Positions 5,553 to 13,495 of a stretch of 39,877 bases of DNA are shown piece after piece. Source of the stretch: a virus; the IMG/VR virus record IMGVR_UViG_3300027788_000027, positions 1 to 39,877 of that record. The stretch is one strand, 5' to 3'. Position 1 is the stretch's first letter. Each line of letters opens with the position of its first letter. The notes under the pieces are model-generated. The model was given only the letters and a program-made list of their open reading frames with translations, did no database searches and was not told the DNA's origin. The position numbers and the translations under genes were made by a program.

Positions 5553-7277
5553 ATGACTAGATTAATATTCGATATAGAGACTAATGGCCTAGCGCCTACA
5601 AAGGTATGGTGCATTATCACTAAGGATATTGACACTGGCGTCATAAGCTCATACGTAGAGGGCCAGTGGCCTACATTTAATATAGCAATAGCACAAGCAC
5701 AGGAGGTTATAGGGCATAACATTATAGGTTATGACATACCAGCATGTGAGAAGTTACTAGGCACTGACTTTAGCGCCTGTAAGATCACAGACACATTAGT
5801 CATGTCAAGACTAGCAGACCCACAGCGCGAGGCACACAGCCTAGGACACTGGGGCGAGAAGCTTGGATACCCTAAGGGTGACTATAGTGATTGGACTCAC
5901 TACACGCACGATATGCTCCTTTACTGTGAGCAAGATGTAAACGTAAACCATGAGGTGTACAAAGCTTTACTTAAAGAGCTAAAGGACTTTAAGCCTGATA
6001 GCCTTGAGCTAGAGCATGGTGTACAGCATATCATACAGCAGCAAATTAGAAACGGCTGGCTTTTGGATTCGCCAAAGGCTAGGGATTTAGTAGCGGAATT
6101 ACAGGAGAAGTCATATGAACTTGAGGAAGTTGTCCAACAAGTGTTTTTACCTTTACCTACGTACATTAAGGAGATTGTTCCCAAGCTTAAGAAAGACGGC
6201 ACCTACAGCATCGTCGGACTCAAGTTCCTCGGTGAAAGATGGGAAGAAGTAGGTGGGCCTTTTAGTCGTATTGACTGGCCTGTTTTTAATCTGGCTAGTA
6301 GGCAGCAGATAGGGCGCTACCTCAAGCACTTTGGATGGAAGCCTAAGGCCTTTACAGAGACAGGCCACCCTATCGTATCTGAGGACATACTTAAGAATGT
6401 CAAGGGCATACCTGAGGCTGAGTTGATTGCCTCCTACTTGTTAGTAGGTAAGCGCATAGCTCAGGTACGTAGTTGGCTTGAGGCTGCCCATGAGGACACA
6501 GGGCGGGTACATGGTTACGTTAATACTAATGGTGCTGTGACAGGGCGTATGACCCACAGCAAGCCTAATTTAGCGCAGGTGCCTAGCTCTAGTAGCCTTT
6601 ACGGGCCAGAGTGTCGCTCATGTTGGATAGTACCTAAAGGTTATAAGCTTGTTGGTATAGACGCCTCTGGCTTAGAATTGAGAATGCTTGCCCACTTCAT
6701 GGATGATGCAGACTATACTAACACTATACTCACAGGAGACATACACACAGCTAACCAGAAAGCTGCTGGTCTTGATACTAGAAATCAGGCCAAGACTTTC
6801 ATATACGCTTATTTATATGGCGCAGGTGACGAGAAGATAGGTAGTATTGCAGGTGGCGGTAGAGTAGTAGGTAAAAGACTTAAGGATAGTTTCCTCAAGG
6901 CTACGCCAGCGCTTGCAAAGCTTAAGGAAAATGTTGCACAGTCAGCAGCTAAGGGCTACATAACAGGCTTAGATGGACGTAAAGTGTTTATCAGGTCAGA
7001 ACATGCAGCACTTAATTCGTGTTTACAGTCAGCAGGTAGTTTAATTATGAAACAAGCCTTGATTATTCTTGACAGATATGCTATACTATGGGGTATAGAC
7101 TATAAGTTTGTTGGCAATATCCATGACGAGTTTCAAGTGGAAGTTAGGGAAGATCAGGCAGGTAAGTTTGGTGCATTAGCAGCTAGTTGTATTGAGGCTG
7201 CTGGTATCCACTTTAAGCTCAGGTGTCCTCTAGCTGGTGAGTTTAACGTAGGTGACTCATGGGCTGAGACACACTAA
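5553..7277 (+). CDS. Family A DNA polymerase (T7 gp5-type)
   Basis: 574 residues, shorter than T7 gp5 (704). The 3'-5' exonuclease domain shows DIETNGL at the start, then NIIGYD, and the third motif YCEQD. Polymerase motif A is DASGLELRM at residue 370, motif B RNQAKTFIYAYLYG at residue 410, and motif C HDEF at 524. Tyr in the O helix (FIYAY) matches T7. The region equivalent to the T7 thioredoxin-binding loop is clearly shorter, so processivity may not depend on thioredoxin as in T7. Replicates the genome with the adjacent helicase and SSB. Confidence 0.95.
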   Translation: MTRLIFDIETNGLAPTKVWCIITKDIDTGVISSYVEGQWPTFNIAIAQAQEVIGHNIIGYDIPACEKLLGTDFSACKITDTLVMSRLADPQREAHSLGHWGEKLGYPKGDYSDWTHYTHDMLLYCEQDVNVNHEVYKALLKELKDFKPDSLELEHGVQHIIQQQIRNGWLLDSPKARDLVAELQEKSYELEEVVQQVFLPLPTYIKEIVPKLKKDGTYSIVGLKFLGERWEEVGGPFSRIDWPVFNLASRQQIGRYLKHFGWKPKAFTETGHPIVSEDILKNVKGIPEAELIASYLLVGKRIAQVRSWLEAAHEDTGRVHGYVNTNGAVTGRMTHSKPNLAQVPSSSSLYGPECRSCWIVPKGYKLVGIDASGLELRMLAHFMDDADYTNTILTGDIHTANQKAAGLDTRNQAKTFIYAYLYGAGDEKIGSIAGGGRVVGKRLKDSFLKATPALAKLKENVAQSAAKGYITGLDGRKVFIRSEHAALNSCLQSAGSLIMKQALIILDRYAILWGIDYKFVGNIHDEFQVEVREDQAGKFGALAASCIEAAGIHFKLRCPLAGEFNVGDSWAETH

Positions 7278-7289
7278 CTGGGATACACT

Positions 7290-7715
7290 ATGGAAAACAA
7301 ACAGTTTCAGTTGTTTAAGGACTCTTATAAAGGGAATGCAGAATCTAAAGACACTAAGGTTTGTTCTAAGTGTACTAATGCTTTACCTTTGTCTTACTTT
7401 GGCCCCTCAGGTGGTGGTGTTTATCTAAGGGCTGAGTGTAGGTCGTGTAATAATGAGTTAAGCAGGGTACGTAGTCGTCTTAAAGCTATACATGGTTCAC
7501 CTCCTTTAGCTTATAAATGCCCCGTATGTTTATGTAATGAAAAAGAAGCAGAAGGAAGAGGTGGTGCTGCTGGTGCTTGGGTTCTTGACCATGACCACAA
7601 TACAGATACATTTAGAGGGTGGCTTTGCCATAGTTGCAACAGAGCATTGGGTGGATTCAATGATAATGTTCCTCGTATAAAGAGAGCCATTAAATATATA
7701 GAAGGTAAATTATGA
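7290..7715 (+). CDS. Endonuclease VII-like HNH nuclease
   Basis: 141 residues with four zinc-ligand pairs: C25/C28, C50/C53, C77/C80 and C113/C116. The active-site stretch WVLDHDHNTDTFRGWLCHSC (residues 97-116) is typical of the recombination endonuclease VII family and related free-standing phage HNH nucleases. It lies between polymerase and exonuclease, a common insertion place for homing-type nucleases. It could resolve branched DNA, but this genome also has endonuclease I. A selfish or superinfection-exclusion role is therefore equally likely. Its stop overlaps the next start by 4 bases. Confidence 0.85.
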   Translation: MENKQFQLFKDSYKGNAESKDTKVCSKCTNALPLSYFGPSGGGVYLRAECRSCNNELSRVRSRLKAIHGSPPLAYKCPVCLCNEKEAEGRGGAAGAWVLDHDHNTDTFRGWLCHSCNRALGGFNDNVPRIKRAIKYIEGKL

Positions 7716-8470
7716 ACATAAAAAATAGTAAAGGCAAGCCCTTTGACAAATGCTTTATTGATGCTGATTCTATCATCTATCGCATAGCTCTTAAGACTGA
7801 TATAGGCTTAAGAAAAGCTATGGAGTATTACGATAGGGCCATTGAAGAGATACAATGGGAGACTTGTAGCGATAAAGTATTTGTAGCTTTAAAAGGTACT
7901 GGTAACTTTCGTTATGGTATAGCAGAAGATTACAAAGGCCAGCGTAAGCTTAAAGAGCAAGAGGAAGACCCTAATCCTGAGTTAACAGAGAGGCGCAAGG
8001 AACTCAACGAGTATGCTTATAGCCTAGGGCATTTCAAGTCTGATAACTGTGAGGCTGATGATGTAGTATCCATATGGGCGCAACAAGCCTTAGATGCTAA
8101 GGAGCACTTTGTTATTGCACACATAGACAAAGACATTGACATGGTAGAAGGTTGGCATTACAACTTCACCAAAGAGACTTTGTATTATATATGTAAAGAC
8201 CAAGGCTACCGCAAGATGTGCCTACAGATGCTCACAGGAGACTCTACGGACAACATACAAGGCCTCGTAGGTATCGGGCCTAAGAAAGCTGAGAAGCTCC
8301 TAGTTGATGTGCCTACGGCTGGTATGCTGGCTAAGGTACGAGAGGCATGGGAAGAGGCTCACCCTGAGGATTGGCATGACAGGCTAGAGGTGTGTTGGAA
8401 CCTACTGTACATGAGGCGTGATTGGGGCGGCTTTAGGCGCTTAACCATAGAGGATACTTTAAATGTCTAG
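7712..8470 (+). CDS. 5'-3' exonuclease (T7 gp6-type, FEN/PIN-like)
   Basis: 252 residues. Metal-binding acidic residues are arranged as in 5' nucleases: D17 and D19 (FIDADS), E114-A-D-D117, D139-K-D141, and D177..D180 within LTGDSTDN. A helix-3-turn-helix follows (GLVGIGPKKAEKLL). In T7 the homologue removes RNA primers and degrades host DNA for nucleotides. Here it sits directly upstream of endonuclease I, giving a DNA breakdown and recombination pair that would supply the ribonucleotide reductase-driven nucleotide pool. Confidence 0.9.
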   Translation: MNIKNSKGKPFDKCFIDADSIIYRIALKTDIGLRKAMEYYDRAIEEIQWETCSDKVFVALKGTGNFRYGIAEDYKGQRKLKEQEEDPNPELTERRKELNEYAYSLGHFKSDNCEADDVVSIWAQQALDAKEHFVIAHIDKDIDMVEGWHYNFTKETLYYICKDQGYRKMCLQMLTGDSTDNIQGLVGIGPKKAEKLLVDVPTAGMLAKVREAWEEAHPEDWHDRLEVCWNLLYMRRDWGGFRRLTIEDTLNV

Positions 8471-8621
8471 TAAAGGTCACTGGTTCCCTTGTGGGAACAT
8501 AAACATGAAAGGACGTAAGACACAGAAAGCTGCTTGTGGGTGCTGTAGTGAAATACAGAACCAAAAAGACAAGCTCCTTAGAAAAATACATAGAAAAGAA
8601 GCTAAGGAGACTTATGACTAA
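8463..8621 (+). CDS. Small Cys-containing basic protein, 52 aa
   Basis: Starts with ATG overlapping the exonuclease stop by 8 bases and ends 8 bases into endonuclease I. Cys residues at 10 and in CGCC near residue 25-28 are followed by a charged helix (NQKDKLLRKIHRKEAKE). Short proteins with a Cys cluster and basic helix are frequent in podovirus replication operons, and their function is unknown. Its presence also explains why the endonuclease I start should be placed at 8614 and not further upstream. Confidence 0.6.
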   Translation: MSSKGHWFPCGNINMKGRKTQKAACGCCSEIQNQKDKLLRKIHRKEAKETYD

Positions 8622-8991
8622 GTTTAGATCAGGCCTTGAAAGTGCCTTTAGTGACGCTGTTGGCCCTACGGGATTCCAGTATGAACCTTATAGACTACCT
8701 TACACGATACATAAGAAGTACGTACCAGACTTCATATGTGAGCGTACAGGAGCTATGATAGAGTGCAAGGGATTCTTTAGAGTAGGTGACACACAGAAGT
8801 ACAAAGCTATCAGGGACGAGATTGATAGACCATTGATATTTGTATTCTCTGATTCACGTAAGCGCCTTAGGAAAGGCTCTAAGATGAACCTAGGTGAGTG
8901 GTGTGACAAAGAAGGTCTGGCACACTTCACCATGAAATCTATTGATAAGTTACTGGAGCATTTAAAATGTCTAGCACCTTTGAAGAAGTAA
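8614..8991 (+). CDS. Endonuclease I, Holliday junction resolvase (T7 gp3-type)
   Basis: 125 residues from the ATG at 8614, chosen because AAGGAG lies 4-9 bases upstream. The frame is open back to a GTG at 8536 with no ribosome-binding site. The FRSGLE motif and the catalytic set E9, E24, D39, E50, K52 (VPDF and IECKG) match T7 endonuclease I E20, E35, D55, E65, K67. T7's enzyme is 149 residues. It cuts branched DNA, resolving replication junctions and helping degrade host DNA together with the exonuclease upstream. Confidence 0.92.
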   Translation: MTKFRSGLESAFSDAVGPTGFQYEPYRLPYTIHKKYVPDFICERTGAMIECKGFFRVGDTQKYKAIRDEIDRPLIFVFSDSRKRLRKGSKMNLGEWCDKEGLAHFTMKSIDKLLEHLKCLAPLKK

Positions 8992-9134
8992 AAGAACAGA
9001 TATTAAATAAGTATGACGTTGACTTCTTGTGTGAGCTGTTAGGCATTACAAGTGAGTCTTTAGTTGATCGTTACGAAGACTTGGTAATGAAAAACTTAGA
9101 TATATTTACTGAGGAGGACGAAGCTAATGACTAA
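8967..9134 (+). CDS. Small acidic phage protein, 55 aa
   Basis: It overlaps endonuclease I by 25 bases and the next gene by 8. The core reads DFLCELLGITSESLVDRYED, a pattern seen in short acidic proteins of many phages near replication genes. The function is unknown. The acidic C-terminus (FTEEDEAND) also holds, at DNA level, the GAGGAGG ribosome-binding site for the gene at 9127. Confidence 0.65.
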   Translation: MSSTFEEVKEQILNKYDVDFLCELLGITSESLVDRYEDLVMKNLDIFTEEDEAND

Positions 9135-9354
9135 AGTTAAATGGCACGTAATAAAAAAACAATATATTGAAGGTGGTAAAGAATCAGAAGGTTTTACCAT
9201 GACTAACATTGTTGCAACAGGTGATAAAAAGAATTGTAAAAAAATAGCTAAAGACTTAGGAGGACACGACAGTGACCTAAGCTACGGAGGAAATACTACC
9301 TCTTATTACTGTGTAAGCGCAGATGAACTAAAAGAGGATTCAGACAATGAATAA
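9127..9354 (+). CDS. Hypothetical protein, 75 aa
   Basis: Soluble and lysine-rich, with an N-terminal half like a single beta-alpha unit (KWHVIKKQYIEGGKE). The family is unrecognised. It is preceded by a strong GAGGAGG site and overlaps both neighbours by 8 bases, so translation is probably coupled through this segment. Confidence 0.6.
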   Translation: MTKVKWHVIKKQYIEGGKESEGFTMTNIVATGDKKNCKKIAKDLGGHDSDLSYGGNTTSYYCVSADELKEDSDNE

Positions 9355-9700
9355 AATTATAGATTGGCCTAAGTATAATTTTATAGATGATTTTGGAGAT
9401 ATGGAGGCAGTAATGACCCAAGAAGAACCTAAAGCACTTGAGACTCAAGTAGGTGGAAGTCACTACCAGAACATGAAGATTCAGCCTATAGAGTTCATAC
9501 AGGCTAACAGGTTATTCTTCTGTGAAGGTAACGTAGTTAAGTATGTCGTTAGGTGGCGTACTAAGAACGGGCTTGAGGACTTGAAGAAAGCAAGGCATTA
9601 CCTTGACCTTCTGATTGAAGAGAACACCCCTGTTGCTACAGAACAGGAGACTGCTCTAGCACCTAGGCACACCAATGAACCAATAGACGGGAACAAGTAA
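9347..9700 (+). CDS. DUF3310-type protein (T7 gp1.7-related domain)
   Basis: 117 residues. GGSHYQNMKIQPIEFI followed by GNVVKYVVRW and LEDLKKARHYLDLLIE is the DUF3310 signature. That domain is related to part of T7 gp1.7, reported as a nucleotide kinase, so a role in nucleotide metabolism is possible. The location beside lysozyme, glutaredoxin and ribonucleotide reductase fits. A second start at 9413 has the better ribosome-binding site (GGAGG 6 bases upstream) and would give 95 residues. The first start is kept because it overlaps the previous gene. Confidence 0.8.
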   Translation: MNKIIDWPKYNFIDDFGDMEAVMTQEEPKALETQVGGSHYQNMKIQPIEFIQANRLFFCEGNVVKYVVRWRTKNGLEDLKKARHYLDLLIEENTPVATEQETALAPRHTNEPIDGNK

Positions 9701-10140
9701 TGACTCCACTAGCTAAGATGATTACAGCACATGAGGGTGTAGAGACACACGCTTACAAATGCACAGCCAATAAGATTACCATAGGCGTAGGGCGTAACAT
9801 AGACCCTAATGGAGGCATAGGCTTAAGTCAACGGGAGATAGCCTACTTACTAGCTAATGACATTGAGCGTGTAGAGGAAGAACTATCAATGGCATTTCCA
9901 TGGACTATTGACTTGATCATGCACTCCCCTGCTCGTTATGACGCCTTGGTGGACATTTGCTTTAACCTAGGTATGCCTAGGCTACGTAAGTTTGAAAAGG
10001 CTCTACAGGCCTCCTATGACCACAAGTGGGACGTAGCAGCAGACGAGTTTATGGATAGTCGATGGGCCAAGCAAGTAGGCAAGAGAGCAGTTGAGATTTG
10101 CGCTATGATTCGTACAGGTGAATACCAGAAGGAATACTAA
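9700..10140 (+). CDS. Endolysin, T4/P1-type lysozyme (GH24)
   Basis: 146 residues. The catalytic triad spacing is exact: E12, C21 and T27 (E-x8-C-x5-T) in the context HEGVETHAYKC and TIGVGRN, as in P1/P22-type lysozymes where Cys replaces the T4 Asp. It hydrolyses the glycan strands of peptidoglycan. No signal or anchor sequence is seen, so export should depend on a holin, probably the 3-TM protein at 23619-24023 on the other strand. It is encoded in the replication block, away from the other lysis genes. It shares TAATG overlaps on both sides. Confidence 0.93.
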   Translation: MTPLAKMITAHEGVETHAYKCTANKITIGVGRNIDPNGGIGLSQREIAYLLANDIERVEEELSMAFPWTIDLIMHSPARYDALVDICFNLGMPRLRKFEKALQASYDHKWDVAADEFMDSRWAKQVGKRAVEICAMIRTGEYQKEY

Positions 10141-10331
10141 TGAAAGGTCAAGTACGAGGGTTAGCGTTAGAGCTACTAAGGCAGGATTGTGTAGACAGTT
10201 TAGATAAAGCTCAGGATTTATATGATCTAGGTTCAGAGAGTAAGACTTATACAGAAGCAGAGCGTAATGCTATTAGTTCTTGTAAGATTTATGACGAAGC
10301 ATTACATGGGAGCACCAAGGATGATCATTAA
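10140..10331 (+). CDS. Hypothetical helical protein, 63 aa
   Basis: Overlaps the lysozyme stop (TAATG) and the glutaredoxin start by 11 bases. It is predicted helical and rich in Leu, Asp and Ser. The last third (YTEAERNAISSCKIYDEALHG) resembles a helical hairpin. The family is unrecognised and the function is unknown. Confidence 0.55.
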   Translation: MKGQVRGLALELLRQDCVDSLDKAQDLYDLGSESKTYTEAERNAISSCKIYDEALHGSTKDDH

Positions 10332-10554
10332 GTTTTACACAGAGGGTTGTCAGCCTTGCAAAGCTGTTACTACTGTACTTAACCATGAAGAGGTTGACTA
10401 TACATCTATTGATATTGGGAAAGATATTAATGAAGCAATCAAGTATAAGGTACGTAGTGTGCCTACTGTACTTAACACTGAAACTGGAGCCACCCTAGTT
10501 GGATTTAAGGGGATTAGAGAAACAACGGAGTGGGTAAATGAGCATTGTAATTGA
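10321..10554 (+). CDS. Glutaredoxin/thioredoxin-fold redox protein
   Basis: 77 residues from ATG 10321. The start is chosen because the fold begins there with the beta strand MIIKFYTEGC. The redox motif is C10-Q-P-C13, and the cis-Pro loop SVPTV lies near residue 48. It sits directly upstream of NrdA and overlaps it by 17 bases. It is therefore most likely the electron donor that re-reduces ribonucleotide reductase, acting like NrdH or glutaredoxin. It could instead be a polymerase processivity partner, but the T7-type binding loop in the polymerase is short. Confidence 0.88.
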   Translation: MIIKFYTEGCQPCKAVTTVLNHEEVDYTSIDIGKDINEAIKYKVRSVPTVLNTETGATLVGFKGIRETTEWVNEHCN

Positions 10555-12292
10555 TTATAAGCGTAACAAGTTACTGTCGGAACAGGCCTATACGCTCCTT
10601 AAGGACTACTACTGTCGTGAGGGTGAAGACCCTCAAGATGCCTATGCACGTGCTGCTACGGCATTCAGTAAGCATGACTATGAACTAGCACAACGCATCT
10701 ATGACTACGCCAGCAAAGGCTGGTTTATGTTCAGTTCCCCTATATTAAGCAACGCCCCTAAGGAGGGGGAAAAGATAAATGGATTACCTATTAGCTGTTT
10801 CCTCAGTTACGTGCCTGATAGCCTTGATGGTCTTATCGGACACTCGACAGAACTACGATGGCTTAGTGTTAAAGGTGGTGGAGTGGGCGGCCATTGGAGC
10901 GACATTCGTAGCGTTAGTGATGTGGCTCCTTCACCAATACCTTTCTTAAAAACAGTAGACAGTGACATGACAGCCTACAGGCAGGGTAAGACTCGTAAGG
11001 GTTCTTATGCAGCCTACATGGACATTAGCCACCCTGACATCATTGAGTTTATTAACATTCGTGTACCTACAGGAGGTGACCCTAATCGTAAGGCTTTTAA
11101 CTTACACAATGCAGTGAACATTACTGACCGATTCATGGACGCTGTAGTAGCTGGTGACCCTTGGCCTTTAGTAGACCCTAATGACAAAACAGTACGTGAC
11201 TTACTACCAGCACGTGAGTTATGGGAACGTCTGATTGAGACACGCTTTCGTACAGGTGAGCCTTACTTAAACTTTATTGATGAAGCCAACCGACACTTAC
11301 CACCATCAATGAAAGAGAAGGGACTTGAGATACATGGGTCTAACCTGTGTAACGAGATTCACTTACCTACGTCAGATGAACGTACAGCAGTTTGTTGTTT
11401 GTCAAGTGTTAACTTAGAGTATTATCAAGAGTGGAAAGACACCACTATGGTAGCTGACTTAATTACTATGCTTGACAATGTAATTAGTTTCTTTTGCTTC
11501 CATGCACCTAAGGAGCTACGTAAGGCTGTCTATAGTGCCACACAGGAGCGTTCACTAGGACTAGGGGCAATGGGGTTCCATAGCGCCTTACAACGCTTAG
11601 GCGTCCCGTGGGAGTCTCCTATGGCTACTACAATCAATACTGATATGTTTACGCACATCAAAGCCCAAGCTCGATCTGCTTCTGTATATCTAGCTGAGGA
11701 ACGTGGGGCTTGCCCAGACGTAGCAGGAATGCGTAACAGCCACTTACTGGCTATAGCACCTAATGCTAACAGTAGTATCATTGCTGGCTGTAGTGCAAGT
11801 ATAGAGCCTCTTAAGTCTAATGCCTTTACGCACAGGACAAGAGTAGGTGCTCACCTAGTACAGAATAAGTATTTAGATAAGGTGCTTAAGGCGCATAACA
11901 AAGACCCTGAGTGGGTAGCAGCACAATGGAAGTCTATTGTACTCAACGAGGGCAGCGTACAGCACCTAGAGTGGATGGATGAATGGGAGAAGGAAATCTA
12001 TAAGACTGCCTTTGAGCTTGACCAACGATGGGTTATTGATCATGCAGCAGGTAGACAGCCTTACATATGCCAAGGGCAGAGTGTTAACCTATTCTTCCCC
12101 GCTGGTACAGACAAGGCCTATGTAAATGAAGTACACCTGAGAGCTTTCAATAAGAAGCTTAAGGGTTTGTATTACCTAAGGACTAGCGCAGGTTCTAAGG
12201 CTGACACAGTAAGCTTAAAGCCTACTAGAGTGGCCTTAGCTGACTTTGCAGAAGATCAAGATGATGATGAATGTTTAAGTTGCCAAGGATAA
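10538..12292 (+). CDS. nrdA: Class I ribonucleotide reductase, large subunit
   Basis: 584 residues, well below the usual ~760, because the N-terminal ATP-cone domain is absent. Catalytic Cys residues are visible: C87 (GLPISC), C271 in N269-L-C-N-E273, and C286/C287. The radical-transfer tyrosines are in KGLYYLRT near the end. The C-terminus CLSCQG supplies the redox pair C579/C582, which would be reduced by the glutaredoxin encoded just upstream. It makes deoxynucleotides for phage replication with NrdB (12541-13494). Loss of the ATP-cone removes dATP inhibition, as is common in phage enzymes. Confidence 0.95.
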   Translation: MSIVIDYKRNKLLSEQAYTLLKDYYCREGEDPQDAYARAATAFSKHDYELAQRIYDYASKGWFMFSSPILSNAPKEGEKINGLPISCFLSYVPDSLDGLIGHSTELRWLSVKGGGVGGHWSDIRSVSDVAPSPIPFLKTVDSDMTAYRQGKTRKGSYAAYMDISHPDIIEFINIRVPTGGDPNRKAFNLHNAVNITDRFMDAVVAGDPWPLVDPNDKTVRDLLPARELWERLIETRFRTGEPYLNFIDEANRHLPPSMKEKGLEIHGSNLCNEIHLPTSDERTAVCCLSSVNLEYYQEWKDTTMVADLITMLDNVISFFCFHAPKELRKAVYSATQERSLGLGAMGFHSALQRLGVPWESPMATTINTDMFTHIKAQARSASVYLAEERGACPDVAGMRNSHLLAIAPNANSSIIAGCSASIEPLKSNAFTHRTRVGAHLVQNKYLDKVLKAHNKDPEWVAAQWKSIVLNEGSVQHLEWMDEWEKEIYKTAFELDQRWVIDHAAGRQPYICQGQSVNLFFPAGTDKAYVNEVHLRAFNKKLKGLYYLRTSAGSKADTVSLKPTRVALADFAEDQDDDECLSCQG

Positions 12293-12299
12293 CAACTAA

Positions 12300-12390
12300 T
12301 TGTTTCTTATAGTTTACTTTGTATCGTAAAGTATACATTACAGTATACATATTTAAAGTAAAGTGTACATTACAGTATACATATTTAAAG
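12300..12390 (+). repeat. Tandem 31-bp repeats upstream of the nrdB transcription unit
   Basis: Two near-identical 31-bp copies (12328-12358 and 12360-12390, one mismatch) start 32 bp apart, about three helical turns. Each contains GTATAC or GTGTAC, then ATTACA, then GTATAC: an imperfect palindrome. A further inverted repeat TTTAC/GTAAA lies at 12314-12330. It is the only sizeable gap inside the + strand block downstream of SSB. I infer a regulator-binding site or promoter between nrdA and nrdB. Confidence 0.6.
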
Positions 12391-12400
12391 GATAAGAGTT

Positions 12401-12544
12401 GTGAGCCGTACAAAACGTAAACCAAAGACAGGGGCTAAAGCAGTATCACACCAATGTAGAAACAATGGAGAATGTGACTATTGTAAGAGTAATAAATTAC
12501 ATAAGCACAGACGAAACGAAAGTATGACTAAGGAACATGAATGA
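12401..12544 (+). CDS. Small Cys/His-rich phage protein with GTG start, 47 aa
   Basis: Begins with GTG after AAAGGATAAGAGTT and overlaps the nrdB start by 4 bases (ATGA). The core HQCRNNGECDYCKSNKLHKH (residues 17-36) has three Cys and several His. It matches a small-protein pattern I recognise in many phages (CRN.G.C.YC..N). It probably binds zinc and nucleic acid. The role is unknown. Confidence 0.7.
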   Translation: MSRTKRKPKTGAKAVSHQCRNNGECDYCKSNKLHKHRRNESMTKEHE

Positions 12545-13494
12545 GTTTATTAACAGTATCACCAGCATATAAGCCCTTTAACTACTCAAGCTTTGTGGAG
12601 CAAGCCATTGAGCATGATAAGTTAGCTTGGGGTGAGTGGGAGTGTGACCTACAGGAAGATGTAACACAATGGAAGTCAGGTAAGATCAGCAACGAAGAGA
12701 AGAACTTTATCACTCAGATACTCAGGCTATTCACACAGTCTGATGTTATCGTAGGTGGTTCTTACGTAGATGTGTTCCTACCTCGCATTAAGAACAATGA
12801 AGCACGTATGATGATGTTATCGTTTGCACAGCGAGAGACTATCCATATGCGCTCCTACGCCCTGCTTAACGATACCCTAGGCTTCCCTGAGGCTGAGTAC
12901 ACAGCGTTCCTTGAGTATGACGCTATGGCTGAGAAGCTTGAGTTTATGCAGACCTTTGACCCAGACACTAAAGCAGGATTAGCTAAGGCACTAGCGCAGA
13001 CTGTTTGTAATGAGGGCATGAGCTTATTCTCAGCCTTTGTAATGCTCTTGAACTTCCAACGCTTTGGTAAGCTTAAGGGTATGTGTGAGATTGTAGAGTG
13101 GAGTATACGGGACGAGACTATTCATGTCGCAGGTATGACAGAATTGTTTCGTACTTTTATTAATGAGAATCCAGAGGTGGTCGATGATAAGTTTAAACTA
13201 TCTATCTATGAAATGTACAGGACTGCTGTCGAGCTTGAGGACAAGGTTATTGATCTGGCGTTTGAACTGGGAGGTGTGGAAGGTCTTACGGCTAGTGAAG
13301 TCAAAGAGTACATCAGATACATTGCCGACAGACGATTAGTTAACCTAGGTCTTAAGCCTAATTGGGACGTACAGGAGAATCCTCTTCCGTGGCTTGATTG
13401 GGTACTTAATGGTGACAGCTTCAAGAACTTCTTTGAGGGTCGTGTGACGGACTATAGCGCAGACGGAATGTCTGGTGAATCGTGGGGGTGGTAA
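12541..13494 (+). CDS. nrdB: Class I ribonucleotide reductase, small subunit
   Basis: 317 residues. All diiron ligands are present with E. coli spacing: D68, E99, H102, E158, E192 and H195. The radical tyrosine is Y106 in RETIHMRSY. It generates the tyrosyl radical used by NrdA. Separated from nrdA by a 31-bp tandem repeat and a 47-residue ORF, so the two subunits may be regulated separately. The ORF directly upstream overlaps its start by 4 bases. C-terminus YSADGMSGESWGW. Confidence 0.96.
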   Translation: MSLLTVSPAYKPFNYSSFVEQAIEHDKLAWGEWECDLQEDVTQWKSGKISNEEKNFITQILRLFTQSDVIVGGSYVDVFLPRIKNNEARMMMLSFAQRETIHMRSYALLNDTLGFPEAEYTAFLEYDAMAEKLEFMQTFDPDTKAGLAKALAQTVCNEGMSLFSAFVMLLNFQRFGKLKGMCEIVEWSIRDETIHVAGMTELFRTFINENPEVVDDKFKLSIYEMYRTAVELEDKVIDLAFELGGVEGLTASEVKEYIRYIADRRLVNLGLKPNWDVQENPLPWLDWVLNGDSFKNFFEGRVTDYSADGMSGESWGW

Positions 13495-13495
13495 C

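Noticed and set aside
7069-7099. TTGACA followed by TATACT inside the polymerase gene
   Set aside because: Spacer is only 7 bases to TATACT or 19 to a poor hexamer; lies inside coding sequence.
8536-8991. Endonuclease I starting at the GTG at 8536 (151 aa)
   Set aside because: No ribosome-binding site there. The ATG at 8614 has AAGGAG, and a small ORF occupies the overlapping region.
12328-12390. NrdR boxes
   Set aside because: Tandem spacing fits, but the sequence does not match the ACACWATATATWGTGT-type consensus; kept only as an unassigned repeat.
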